The notes: generated by a model not told the origin, from the letters alone. DNA of 30,024 nt from JACRBK01 sp964427955 (GCA_964427955.1 CAYRWY010000020.1:1-30024), one strand, 5' to 3'; positions 7,377-15,421 are shown, counted from the stretch's first letter. A program made the numbers and translations.

Positions 7377-8222
7377 ATGTTCAAAATTGGCGACTTTTCG
7401 CGGCTGACGCAGGTCTCGATCAAGACGCTGCGCTATTACGACGAGATCGGGCTGCTCAAACCGGCGCAGATCGACCGCTTCACGAATTACCGTTACTACA
7501 CGGCGGATCAGCTCCCGCGGCTGAACCGCATCCTGGCGCTGAAGGACCTGGGGCTGTCGCTGGACCAGATCGCCGACCTGCTGAAAACCGATCTGGCGGC
7601 GGACCAGATGCAGGCCCTGCTGCGCGAGAAGCAGGCCGAGATTGCCCGGCAGGTAGCCGAGGATCAGGCCCGGCTGGCCCGTGTCGAGGCGCGGCTGCGG
7701 CAGATCGAGCGCGAGGGCGAAGTGTCCGAGTACGACGTGGTGATCAAGTCGGTTCCGGCGCAGCGCGTGGCCGGGATTCGCGAGGTCGCGCGCACCTATG
7801 CGGACGGGGCGATCTTGTTCAGCGCGCTGTTCTGCTACTTCGCGGAGCACGGCCTGGACCCCTACGCCGCCTACCCCTGGATCATGCTCTACCACGACGA
7901 AGGCTACCGCGAGCGCGACGTGGAGATGACGTTCGCCGCGCCGGTGGATCGCGATCTGCCGGACAGCGAACGGGTGAAGGTGTTCGAACTGCCCGCCGTC
8001 GAGATCATGCTGAGCACGATCTACCGCGGGCCATACGAGCAGATCGGCGCGTCCTACGCGGCGCTGATGAAGTTCATGGCCGCCCACCAGTACCGCGTGA
8101 CCGGCCCCAACCGCAACCTGTTTCTGCACGGCCCCGGCCAGGGGATCGATCCGGCAGCGTTCGTGACCGAGGTGCAGTTCCCGGTGGAGCGAGATCCGGC
8201 GCCAGACCGCCAGACATACTGA
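7377..8222 (+). CDS. MerR-family regulator with GyrI-like effector-binding domain (BmrR-like)
   Basis: A 281-residue cytosolic regulator. Residues 1-70 are a MerR winged helix-turn-helix (FKIGDFSRLTQVSIKTLRYY, then YRYYTADQL and LGLSLDQIADLL). Residues 75-118 form the dimerising coiled coil. Residues 120-275 match the GyrI-like / AraC effector-binding fold that binds drug-like ligands in BmrR. It starts one base after the stop of the glycosyltransferase gene and no ribosome-binding site is seen, so translation is probably coupled to that gene. Members usually activate promoters with an over-long spacer in response to a hydrophobic ligand. The inverted repeat at 8244-8299 is a possible target but is not a typical MerR operator. 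Confidence 0.9.
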   Translation: MFKIGDFSRLTQVSIKTLRYYDEIGLLKPAQIDRFTNYRYYTADQLPRLNRILALKDLGLSLDQIADLLKTDLAADQMQALLREKQAEIARQVAEDQARLARVEARLRQIEREGEVSEYDVVIKSVPAQRVAGIREVARTYADGAILFSALFCYFAEHGLDPYAAYPWIMLYHDEGYRERDVEMTFAAPVDRDLPDSERVKVFELPAVEIMLSTIYRGPYEQIGASYAALMKFMAAHQYRVTGPNRNLFLHGPGQGIDPAAFVTEVQFPVERDPAPDRQTY

Positions 8223-8243
8223 ACCTACAATCGCTCTTCGTTC

Positions 8244-8299
8244 CGGCTTTCACAGTTATATATTCTACCTTAACAACAAATGGCCAATTGTGAAAGCCG
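8244..8299. repeat. inverted repeat between the MerR and SagB-like genes
   Basis: CGGCTTTCACAGTT (8244-8257) and AATTGTGAAAGCCG (8286-8299) are reverse complements with one mismatch, spaced by 28 AT-rich bases. A TACAAT at 8317-8322 follows. It may be a paired operator or a weak terminator for the upstream gene; no T-run follows directly. Confidence 0.6.
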
Positions 8300-8364
8300 T
8301 GAATCCCTTTTTCGGATACAATCATCGTCATACTGCCATCACGACTCTAAAGGAATGAACCACC

Positions 8365-9114
8365 ATGTTGATTAGAGGTATCGGTCGAGAATTCATGCTG
8401 GAAACCAAATACCAACACATGGAACCCTCCGACCAGCAGAAAGGGCTGCCACAGCCTCCCCTGGAACTGCCCGCCGACAGCCGGCAGGAGATCCTGGCGC
8501 TGCCGAACCCGGAGGAACTCGCTCTCGAACCGGTCAACCTGCGTGACCTGATCGAGGAACGCCGGACCGTCCGCAACTATCCCCCCACCCCGCTGTCGCT
8601 GCTGGAACTGTCGCACCTGCTGTGGTGCACCCAGGGGGTCAAGACGGTCCGCGAGGCGCTGGCCACGGTGCGCACCGTCCCGTCGGCGGGCGCGCGCCAT
8701 GCCTTCGAGACTTACCTCCTGGTCAATGCGGTGGACGAACTGGACCCCGGCGTGTACCGTTTTCTGGCGCTCGATCACCAGCTCCAGCGGCTGGACCTGG
8801 GCGAGAACCAGGATCTCACGCCGCGCCTCACCCGCGCCTGCCTGAACCAGGAACAGGTCGCCCGCAGTGCGGTCACCTTCTTTTGGGTAGCCGTGGCGCA
8901 GCGGATGACGTGGCGCTATGGCGAGCGCGGCTACCGCTACCTGCACCTGGACGCCGGGCACGTCTGCCAGAATCTCTACCTGGCAGCGCAGGTGATCGAC
9001 TGCGGCGTGTGCGCGATTGGGGCGTATGACGACGACGCGCTGAACCGCGTGCTCAACCTGGACAGCGAGGAGCAGTTCGTGATCTACGCCGCGACCGTAG
9101 GTAAGCGCGCCTGA
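8365..9114 (+). CDS. SagB/ThcOx-family nitroreductase-like dehydrogenase
   Basis: A 249-residue FMN-dependent oxidoreductase of the SagB/ThcOx branch of the nitroreductase superfamily. Family features seen: GREFMLETKYQ near the N-terminus, RRTVRNY at about residue 66 (FMN phosphate contact), PSAGARHAFETYL at about 110, and RYGERGYRYLHLDAGHVCQNL in the last third. SagB enzymes oxidise thiazolines or oxazolines in RiPP toxins, but many stand-alone members exist with unknown substrates, and no cyclodehydratase or precursor peptide is visible here. The start at 8365 keeps the N-terminal family motif and follows AAAGGA. It may be regulated by the MerR protein just upstream, which is an inference from position only. 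Confidence 0.85.
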   Translation: MLIRGIGREFMLETKYQHMEPSDQQKGLPQPPLELPADSRQEILALPNPEELALEPVNLRDLIEERRTVRNYPPTPLSLLELSHLLWCTQGVKTVREALATVRTVPSAGARHAFETYLLVNAVDELDPGVYRFLALDHQLQRLDLGENQDLTPRLTRACLNQEQVARSAVTFFWVAVAQRMTWRYGERGYRYLHLDAGHVCQNLYLAAQVIDCGVCAIGAYDDDALNRVLNLDSEEQFVIYAATVGKRA

Positions 9115-9124
9115 CGCCTCCGCC

Positions 9125-10465
9125 ATGCGAGCCTCGGGGAGACGCCTTCTGGCCTGGCTGGCGCTCGAAGCGGCGCTGCTGCTCGCGCTGCTGGCTGGAA
9201 CGCGGCTGATCGACGCCGCCTTCGACTGGCGTATGACCCAGCAGGACCCCCGCTATGGCCGCCTGCCCGGAACGTGCTACTGGGCGGGCGACGCCCGAAA
9301 TTACATGCGCATCGCGGTCGATGGCTATACCGACTACACGCGCTGGCTCGGCCCTCCCCACTACACCGAACTGGACGATCATAGCTGGTGGCCGCTGTTC
9401 CCTCGCGCGGCGGACCTGGTGATCCGGCTGGGCGGCGGGGCGTGCAGCGCGCGCACGGTGAACGGGATCGCGCTGCTGGCCGTGATCCCGCTGGTCGCGG
9501 CGCTGACGGGCGAGCGGCGGCGCTGGCGACTGCTGATCCTGGCGGTGATCCCCTTCGGCGCGTGGCTGTACATCGGCGAGGCGGACACGTTCTTCCTGGC
9601 GCTGTCGGCGCTGCTGGTCTGGATCGTCGGCCAGGGCGAGCGGTATCCGCGCCGGGCGGGGATCGCGGCGCTGGTCGCCGGGGTGCTGGTCGGGCTGGCG
9701 AAGCCGAACGGGCTGGCGCTCGTCCCCGCGCTGGGCGTGTGGGGAATTGCGCTTACGAAAGAGCATTTCACCACAGAGATCACAGAGGAAAACAAGAGAA
9801 AAGATCAGAGAAAAACAGGAAAGATTTCTCAAGTCTTTTCTCTGCGATCTCTGCGTTCAACGGCTTTTAAGTTCTTCGCCGACGACAATCCGGCGTGGGG
9901 GGCGGCGCTGGGCGGGATCGGGATCGTGCTCGGCACGGTGTGGTGGGTCTACCGCACCAGCGGGACTTATCCCTACTTCGTGCTGATGGTGCAGCGCTCG
10001 CTGTGGTGGCACGAGTTCGATCCCTGGAGCCTGGCTTCCTTCGCGCACGTCTACCAGTCGTATTTCGATCTGCTGCGCCGCGCCGGGCCGGTGGACATGC
10101 TGACCGTGCAGCGGGTGATCGAGCTGGCGGGCGTGATCTTCGCGCTGGCGCTCAGCGTCAGCCACCTGCCGCCGCGCTGGCCGGGCGGCGAACACATCCC
10201 GATCCCGCTGTCCTGGCGCGTGGGCGTGTGGAGCATGTTGATCCTGATGCTCGCCAGCGGCCAGGCGCACGCCATCGACCGCTACACCGCCTCCAACATT
10301 TTCGCCGTGCTGATCTGGTACCGGCGGGTGTTCGGCGCTCCCGGCCAGCGCGTGACGTGGCGGATCACCGCCTTCGCCGGGCTGGCGCGCTGGACCTGGC
10401 TGATCAGCGGGCCGGTGCTGTGGGGCCTGTCCTTCTGCCTGCTCGGATGGAATCCGGTGGGATAA
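9125..10465 (+). CDS. PIG-V-like mannosyltransferase (GT-C membrane protein)
   Basis: A 446-residue membrane protein with about eight to ten hydrophobic segments. Features of the PIG-V / GPI mannosyltransferase 2 family are visible: an acidic DARNYMRIAVDGY loop after the first helix, SWWPLFPRAADL, GEADTFFLALSALL in place of the usual SE-rich helix, and AKPNGLALVPA in place of the conserved R-NG motif. Bacterial members probably move mannose from a lipid carrier to envelope glycans. It begins ten bases after the SagB-like gene and has no clear ribosome-binding site. A hairpin-forming repeat (9772-9855) is inserted in frame and contributes about 30 polar residues between two helices (TTEITEENKRK to FSLRSLRS). 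Confidence 0.75.
   Translation: MRASGRRLLAWLALEAALLLALLAGTRLIDAAFDWRMTQQDPRYGRLPGTCYWAGDARNYMRIAVDGYTDYTRWLGPPHYTELDDHSWWPLFPRAADLVIRLGGGACSARTVNGIALLAVIPLVAALTGERRRWRLLILAVIPFGAWLYIGEADTFFLALSALLVWIVGQGERYPRRAGIAALVAGVLVGLAKPNGLALVPALGVWGIALTKEHFTTEITEENKRKDQRKTGKISQVFSLRSLRSTAFKFFADDNPAWGAALGGIGIVLGTVWWVYRTSGTYPYFVLMVQRSLWWHEFDPWSLASFAHVYQSYFDLLRRAGPVDMLTVQRVIELAGVIFALALSVSHLPPRWPGGEHIPIPLSWRVGVWSMLILMLASGQAHAIDRYTASNIFAVLIWYRRVFGAPGQRVTWRITAFAGLARWTWLISGPVLWGLSFCLLGWNPVG
9772..9855. repeat. imperfect inverted-repeat element inside the PIG-V-like gene
   Basis: CACAGAGATCACAGAG (9772-9787) and CTCTGCGATCTCTGCG (9840-9855) are near-perfect reverse complements, and the inner arms (AGAAAAGATC / GATTTCTCAAGTCTTTTCTC) also pair. 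The AT-rich composition differs sharply from the GC-rich gene around it. It resembles the widespread ACCACAGAGG-type interspersed repeats of many bacterial genomes. Confidence 0.75.
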
Positions 10466-10550
10466 CATAGGGCAGACGATCTTTCCCCGTCCCCCGTGGG
10501 TGATTTACACTCACCCTGCTAGAGTCTGCTTTGTGGGGAAAAATCACCTG

Positions 10551-12182
10551 ATGAACCAATCTACTCATGCACTGCGCGCCTTGCTCATCGCCCTGTTGGT
10601 CCTCGTGCTGGGCATCACTGCCGGAGCCGGTGCAGCGCTGCCGACGCTCGCCGCGCCGCCGCATACGCCGACGCCGACCTACCCCTTCGAGGGGACGTAT
10701 ACCCCGCCCGCCGAACCGCCCGCGCTGCCGATCCCGGAACCCGTGCCGATGATCGACGTGGACAACAGCGCCATCGAGAATATCCTGGTGCTGGGCAGCG
10801 ATTCGACCGACGACTATTACCGCCGCACCGATGTCATGATCCTGGTGTCGATCAACCGGGCCGCGGGCACGGTAGCGATGTGGCACATCCCCCGCGCAAC
10901 GTGGGTCTACATCCCGAATTACACGATGGATCTGATCAACACCGTCTATGCGCGCGGCTTCATGGACGACTATCCGGGCGGCGGCTTCGGGCGGCTGAAA
11001 GATACCTTTCGCTACAACTTCGGGATCGAACTCGATCACTACGCGCGGGTGAACTTCACCGGCTTCATGAAGCTGATCGAAGAGATGGGCGGGCTGGACG
11101 TCAGCGTGGACTGCGCGCTGCGCGACTGGCGGCTGAAAGACCCGGAGTTCGATCCGGCGCTGGAAGAAAGCTGGGAAATGTACACGCTGGGCGTCGGGCG
11201 GCAGCATCTATCGCCCTACATGGCGCTGTGGTACGTGCGCAGCCGCCATTCCAGCGACGACCTGGATCGCGGGCGGCGGCAGATGGACGCCCTGCGCGCG
11301 ATCTGGCAGCAGGCCCGCCGGAACGGGCTGCTGACGCAGGTGGCCGACCTGTGGCCGCAGGTCAGCGCGGTGGTCGATACTGACCTGACCCTGGACGATA
11401 TGCTGAGCCTGGTACCGCTGGCGTCCACGCTGGACCCGGCGCACGTCGCCCGCTACAGCGGGACGATTGGCGTCCACTACATCGACGTCTACACGCCGGG
11501 CGATGGCCGTGAAGTGCTGATCCCGGATCGCACCCAGTTGATGCCGATGCTCCAGGACTTTTTGACGCCGCCCACCGGCAACCGGCTGGGCCGGGCGCGC
11601 GTGACGGTCGATATTGCCGACGCGTCGTGGTACGCGGCAGGTTACGCCCTGGTCGCCGCCGACCGGCTGGCCTGGGAAGGCTTCACGCCGCGCCCCCTGG
11701 ACCAGATCGCCGACATCCAACGCCAGGATACGGTGATCTACGATTACACCGGGCAAACGAAGGGCAGCCCGCTGCCCGATTTGCAGCGCGTGCTGCGGGT
11801 CGAGGATGCCCAGGTGGTGCGCGTGCCCGATCCTAACCGGGCGGTCGATTTCCGAGTCGAAGTGGGGATGGATTACCGCTCGTGCGTGATCGGGTTCGCC
11901 GAGGACGAACTCGCGCCCGCGCCGCTGCTCTCCCCGGCGGAGTCGCAGATTTCGGCGTGCTGGGTGCGGTTCCGCGCGGAAGTGAATATCCGGATCGGGC
12001 CGGGCACCGCCTACGACGTGCTCGACGTCGCCACGCCCAACGATCACTTCCCGATCACGGCGAAAAACCCCGAGGGGACGTGGTGGCAGATCAGCGACGA
12101 GGGTCAGATCGGCTGGGTGTCCGGCGAGATCACGACCATCGACCTGCTGGGCGAGTGTGACGGGGTGCCAGTGGCGGACTGA
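10551..12182 (+). CDS. LCP (LytR-CpsA-Psr) family protein with C-terminal SH3 domain
   Basis: About 543 residues, exported. Residues 1-35 are a signal peptide or anchor, followed by a Pro/Thr-rich spacer. The LCP domain spans about 65-270: ILVLGSDSTDDYYRRTDVMI, WHIPRATWVYIPN, and RSRHSSDDLDRGRRQMDALR, with the conserved Asp and Arg residues that bind the pyrophosphate lipid carrier. LCP enzymes attach glycopolymers to the cell wall. A LytR_C-like domain follows (about 345-445), then an SH3 domain at about 465-530 (VNIRIGPGTAYDVLDVA, GWVSGEI) framed by two Cys residues. The ATG at 10551 places the signal peptide at the very N-terminus; an upstream GTG at 10500 would add a poor extension. The SH3 tail is not standard for LCP proteins and probably binds the wall. 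Confidence 0.9.
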   Translation: MNQSTHALRALLIALLVLVLGITAGAGAALPTLAAPPHTPTPTYPFEGTYTPPAEPPALPIPEPVPMIDVDNSAIENILVLGSDSTDDYYRRTDVMILVSINRAAGTVAMWHIPRATWVYIPNYTMDLINTVYARGFMDDYPGGGFGRLKDTFRYNFGIELDHYARVNFTGFMKLIEEMGGLDVSVDCALRDWRLKDPEFDPALEESWEMYTLGVGRQHLSPYMALWYVRSRHSSDDLDRGRRQMDALRAIWQQARRNGLLTQVADLWPQVSAVVDTDLTLDDMLSLVPLASTLDPAHVARYSGTIGVHYIDVYTPGDGREVLIPDRTQLMPMLQDFLTPPTGNRLGRARVTVDIADASWYAAGYALVAADRLAWEGFTPRPLDQIADIQRQDTVIYDYTGQTKGSPLPDLQRVLRVEDAQVVRVPDPNRAVDFRVEVGMDYRSCVIGFAEDELAPAPLLSPAESQISACWVRFRAEVNIRIGPGTAYDVLDVATPNDHFPITAKNPEGTWWQISDEGQIGWVSGEITTIDLLGECDGVPVAD

Positions 12183-12204
12183 GAAGAGAGTTTCACCACA
12201 AATG

Positions 12205-12254
12205 GCCCTCACCCCTGACCCCTCAACGATGGGAGAGGGGCCAGGGGTGAGGGC
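12205..12254. repeat. intergenic palindromic repeat
   Basis: Arms of 20 bases (GCCCTCACCCCTGACCCCTC and its complement with one mismatch) around a ten-base loop. It lies just after the LCP stop and between convergent genes, so it could double as a bidirectional terminator. Confidence 0.8.
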
Positions 12255-12307
12255 TATTTGTGGGTAACGCATAGCCGAGGGCGGCGAGGGGGGGGGCACG
12301 GGCAAGT

Positions 12308-12343
12308 CCCCTCTCCAGACTTGGAGAGGGGCCAGGGGTGAGG
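12308..12343. repeat. second, shorter copy of the intergenic repeat
   Basis: CCCCTCTCCA / TGGAGAGGGG arms followed by GCCAGGGGTGAGG, the same 3' segment as in 12205-12254. Together these two copies fill most of the 250-base stretch between the LCP gene and the convergent sensor gene; no gene is seen there. Confidence 0.7.
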
Positions 12344-12434
12344 TTAATCTCCCCACAGGAAATCTAGCAACCAGGGCAAGGATCAGTAACCGCTGACACG
12401 ACCAGTCTTGAGGACGAGCGTGCGCTGCCGCCGA

Positions 12435-13379
12435 TCAGTCGCTCTCGTCGCCGGAGTCGTCACTCCCGGAATCGTCCTGGCCGTCGTGGCCGGAATCGCC
12501 GCCGTGATCGTCGGCAGAGTCGTCCAGCGAATCGCCCGCATCGTCGCCGACTTCGGTCGCCGATCCGCCGCCATCCTCCGCACCGCCCGGCACGCTGGTC
12601 GCAGTGACCCCCGGTTGGCCGCCGTCTTGCAGGCTCAGCGTCGAGACCGGCAGCGCCGCGCAGTCGCCGGACAAGGCCCCTACCCCCGCCGAGACCCACA
12701 CCTCAGCCCCGCTAACCGTCACCTGGAACCACAGGCCGCTGCTGTGACGGGCCGTGACCGGGAATTGATCGCCGGAGAAGCCGTAAGCCGCGACGCCGTA
12801 GCCGGTGCCTGGCCCGTGGCGCAGGTTGACCGAGCTGGCTTCCACGGTGAACAGGCAGACCAGGTCGGGCGTGGCAAACACGGTCGGCACGGGAGTGGGT
12901 GTGCTGCTGGGCGAGACGGCGAGCGACAACGTCGGCGTGATCGACACGGTCGGCGTCAGAGACGGGGTCGCGGTCGCCGTCACAGTGACCGTCGAGGTTT
13001 CGGATAGGGTGGCGGTGCTCGTCGCCAGCGGGATCACCGTCAGCGGGTGATCGGGATCGTCGTCGCGCCGGGCGAGCAGCACCAGGACCAGCACGACCAG
13101 CGCCACCGAGGCAACTAATGCCACCCGCGCGGGCCAGGAATAGGCCGCTCGCCGGAGCTTCACCGAGGGCGCGACCTGGGCCCAGACGCGCGCTCGCGCC
13201 CCTGCCGGGACGGGAGGGTTGGCCTGCCGCACCCGCCGGGCCATATCCAACAGCCCGCGCAGCACCACCGCGTGTTGGGGATAGGCGCGCAGGCAGTCAT
13301 CCACGCTTTGCCCGGCGTGCAGCCGGTTCACGCAGTCGTCGAAGGCATCGTCCAGGCTGATCCAATCAGACGGATTCAT
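12435..13379 (-). CDS. putative membrane anti-sigma/sensor protein with extracellular SH3 domain and acidic tail
   Basis: About 314 residues. The cytosolic N-terminus (1-85: FDDCVNRLHAGQSVDDCLRA, YPQHAVVLRGLLDMARRVR) resembles the short helical domain often encoded next to ECF sigma factors in Chloroflexota; it lacks a classic HxxxCxxC zinc motif. One transmembrane helix lies at about 88-108 (VALVASVALVVLVLVLLA). Outside are a Thr/Pro-rich spacer (120-165), an SH3 domain (about 175-240, VNLRHGPGTGYGV) between two Cys residues, and a tail of about 50 residues rich in Asp, Ser and Gly. The ATG at 13379 follows AGAAGGTGAG and overlaps the sigma-factor stop by 14 bases, so both are co-translated. 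The anti-sigma role is inferred from this coupling and topology. Confidence 0.75.
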   Translation of the reverse strand: MNPSDWISLDDAFDDCVNRLHAGQSVDDCLRAYPQHAVVLRGLLDMARRVRQANPPVPAGARARVWAQVAPSVKLRRAAYSWPARVALVASVALVVLVLVLLARRDDDPDHPLTVIPLATSTATLSETSTVTVTATATPSLTPTVSITPTLSLAVSPSSTPTPVPTVFATPDLVCLFTVEASSVNLRHGPGTGYGVAAYGFSGDQFPVTARHSSGLWFQVTVSGAEVWVSAGVGALSGDCAALPVSTLSLQDGGQPGVTATSVPGGAEDGGGSATEVGDDAGDSLDDSADDHGGDSGHDGQDDSGSDDSGDESD

Positions 13380-13959
13380 GCTGCGGCTCACCTTCTCCCA
13401 ACAACCGGCGCAGGGTGTCGATGGCTCGGAACTGGAGCGATTTGATCGCGCTCACACTCTTGCCCATACTTTCCGCCGTAGCTTGCAAGCTCAACATTTG
13501 CCCGAAGCGCAGGATCAGCACTTCCTGCTGATCGGTGGCCAACATGCCCAGCACCGAGCGGACGCGCTCTGCTTCCAGGGTTTGCAGCAAAAGCGGCTCG
13601 GCCTCGGTATCCGCCGGGGCCGGGAGATCGTCGTCCAGGTCGCCCAGGGCGTGCGGCTGATGATAATGATCGTGCAGCACGTTGCGCGCCACGCGGAACA
13701 ACCAGCCGCGGACCGTCTGGCGCGGTGCATTCGGACCTTGCAGAGCGCCCAGGAACCGGATAAAGACTTCGCTCGTCAGATCCTCGGCCACGTGGGTGTC
13801 GCTCACCCGCCAGCGAATGAACTGGTACACCGGGTCGAAGAAACTCTCGTAGAGCTGAGCCACGGCTTTGCGATCCCCTCGGCGCGCCCGGTCCAACAGG
13901 CGATCTTCAGCGGGGAGATCCGGCAAAGCCAGGAAAATCAGTAACCCAATCGGCAGCAT
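13366..13959 (-). CDS. ECF-type RNA polymerase sigma factor
   Basis: A 197-residue sigma-70 family protein with only regions 2 and 4. Region 2 spans about residues 22-95 (YESFFDPVYQFIRWRV, DLTSEVFIRFLGAL, VRGWLFRVARNVLHDHYH) and region 4 about 130-188 (LATDQQEVLILRFGQMLSLQATAESMGKSVSAIKSLQFRAIDTLRRLL). It directs RNA polymerase to promoters of an envelope or stress regulon. The first 15 residues are unusually hydrophobic; a later start is possible. The next gene is the overlapping membrane sensor, and a secreted DUF5666/SH3 protein is encoded upstream on the same strand. A TATAAT lies about 35 bases before the start. Confidence 0.95.
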   Translation of the reverse strand: MLPIGLLIFLALPDLPAEDRLLDRARRGDRKAVAQLYESFFDPVYQFIRWRVSDTHVAEDLTSEVFIRFLGALQGPNAPRQTVRGWLFRVARNVLHDHYHQPHALGDLDDDLPAPADTEAEPLLLQTLEAERVRSVLGMLATDQQEVLILRFGQMLSLQATAESMGKSVSAIKSLQFRAIDTLRRLLGEGEPQHESV

Positions 13960-13993
13960 GAGTTCGCTCGTTCAGACGGTGGTCGATAGGGTA

Positions 13994-13999
13994 ATTATA
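13994..13999 (-). promoter_or_regulatory. -10 element upstream of the ECF sigma gene
   Basis: A perfect TATAAT on the minus strand, 35 bases from the start codon. No recognisable TTGACA-like -35 is present in the GC-rich DNA before it, so an activator or another sigma factor may be needed. Confidence 0.4.
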
Positions 14000-14074
14000 G
14001 GCCACCTTGGGGGGGCCGCCCAGGGTGGCGGGGAGGGAGCACCCCGGCTCCTCCCCCGCCCGGAAAGCCCACGC

Positions 14075-15421
14075 TTAGCCCATCAGCGGGGCATCGTCCC
14101 CGCCGTGACCGCCCGAATCGTCGCCGGAGTCGTCCGACGAATCGTCACCCGAGTCGCCACCGGAGTCGTCGGACGAATCGTGGCCGGAGTCATCCACTTC
14201 GGATGAGTCGTCGCTCGAATCGTCGCCGGAGTCATCCACTTCGGACGAATCGTCGCTGCCGTCATGGCCGGAGTCATCGCCTACGCTCGTGTCCGATCCC
14301 AGGAAGGTCAGGTCGGACACGGGCAGCCCCGCGCACAGCTCGGCGTGTTCCAACGAGCCGGTGGAGAGCGAAATCCACGCGCCGCCGCCGCCCGCCTCGA
14401 CCTGGACCCATTCGCCGCTGGTGTGCAGGGCGGTCACGGCCAGTCGGTCGCCTTCCAGGGCGAAACCGAGCACGTCATAGCCGACGCCGGGACCGCTGCG
14501 CAGGTTGGCCGAGTTGGCTTCGACTTCGAACAGGCAGGCGTCGCTGCTAGAGTCGTCCGCGGAATCGCCGCCGCTGTCGTCGGCGGAATCGTCGGACGAA
14601 TCATCGGCGGAATCGTCACTAGAGTCGTCCATGCTGTCGTCGCTGGCCAGGGTAGGCTTGACTTCGGACGCGACCAACGCGCCATCCACCAGGCTGACGT
14701 GCACTTTCACCAACATGCCCAGCACCAGGGTGTCGGACACTTCGGCCCCGGTCGTGTCGATCTGCTGGCCGGAGACGACGATGAAGCCGTCGCCGATCTG
14801 ATCCAGCGTGCCCACGATCTCGAAGTCCTCGGATTCATCCTGGCTGTCGTCGCTTGAGGAATCGTCCACGGAGTCATCCGACGAGTCATCGCGCGCATCG
14901 TCGCCGGAGGAGTCGTCCCCGACGCTGGTCTCGTCCTCGGACGAGATTTCGCGCGCGATCCAGGTGCCGGTGTCGGACAGGCTGGCATGGACGACGACCA
15001 AATCCCCGACCGCCAGGCCGTCTTCCACCTCGGCACCGGACACGTCGAACGTCAGGCCGCTGACGACAGCCGTCGCCGCATCCAGGCTGGCCAGCGTGCC
15101 GTGCATCTCGACTTCACCCGGCAGAACACCGTCTTCGACCGGGCCGACTTCGTAGGCGGCTACCGTGCCATCGTCGAGCAGCTCGCCTTCGACGTGGACT
15201 TCAGTGCCTACGGCCAGCGCCACGTTGATTTCGGCGCCGGACACGTCAATCGTGAGGCCGTTGACGGTCAGGGTCGAGCCGCTGATCGCCTCAATTGGGC
15301 CGACTAACTCGACCTCGTGGGTGCTGTCCTGCGCGAAGGCGTGCGGCGCGATCCACAGGACTGCGAAGGCCAGGATAAGACCGATCCACAGGCGGGAGTT
15401 ACGGTGTGCTACTTTCATCAT
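14075..15421 (-). CDS. secreted DUF5666/SH3 protein with Asp/Ser-rich tracts
   Basis: About 448 residues, exported by a signal peptide (residues 1-30, ending AFAQ). Three DUF5666 beta-barrel repeats are seen: about 34-92 (VGPIEAISGSTLTVNGLTID), 97-160 (GTLASLDAATAVVSGLTFD) and 207-266 (GTLDQIGDGFIVVSGQQID). They are divided by DDSSDDS-type linkers. An SH3 domain (about 305-372, ANLRSGPGVGYDVLG) with flanking Cys residues follows, and the last 60 residues are almost only Asp, Ser and Gly. ATG at 15421 has AGGAGG eight bases upstream. The SH3 domain and acidic tail closely match those of the putative sigma-linked sensor at 12435-13379. Function is unknown; the acidic tracts could bind calcium, which is an inference. 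Confidence 0.85.
   Translation of the reverse strand: MMKVAHRNSRLWIGLILAFAVLWIAPHAFAQDSTHEVELVGPIEAISGSTLTVNGLTIDVSGAEINVALAVGTEVHVEGELLDDGTVAAYEVGPVEDGVLPGEVEMHGTLASLDAATAVVSGLTFDVSGAEVEDGLAVGDLVVVHASLSDTGTWIAREISSEDETSVGDDSSGDDARDDSSDDSVDDSSSDDSQDESEDFEIVGTLDQIGDGFIVVSGQQIDTTGAEVSDTLVLGMLVKVHVSLVDGALVASEVKPTLASDDSMDDSSDDSADDSSDDSADDSGGDSADDSSSDACLFEVEANSANLRSGPGVGYDVLGFALEGDRLAVTALHTSGEWVQVEAGGGGAWISLSTGSLEHAELCAGLPVSDLTFLGSDTSVGDDSGHDGSDDSSEVDDSGDDSSDDSSEVDDSGHDSSDDSGGDSGDDSSDDSGDDSGGHGGDDAPLMG

Noticed and set aside
11208..12356. 382-residue minus-strand frame opposite the LCP gene
   Set aside because: Runs through the intergenic palindromic repeat and has no domain; the LCP and SH3 motifs are on the plus strand.
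14075..14300. Repetitive DNA units that look like a short repeat array
   Set aside because: The units are in-frame codons for Asp and Ser in a clear coding region and lack unique spacers, so this is not a CRISPR array.
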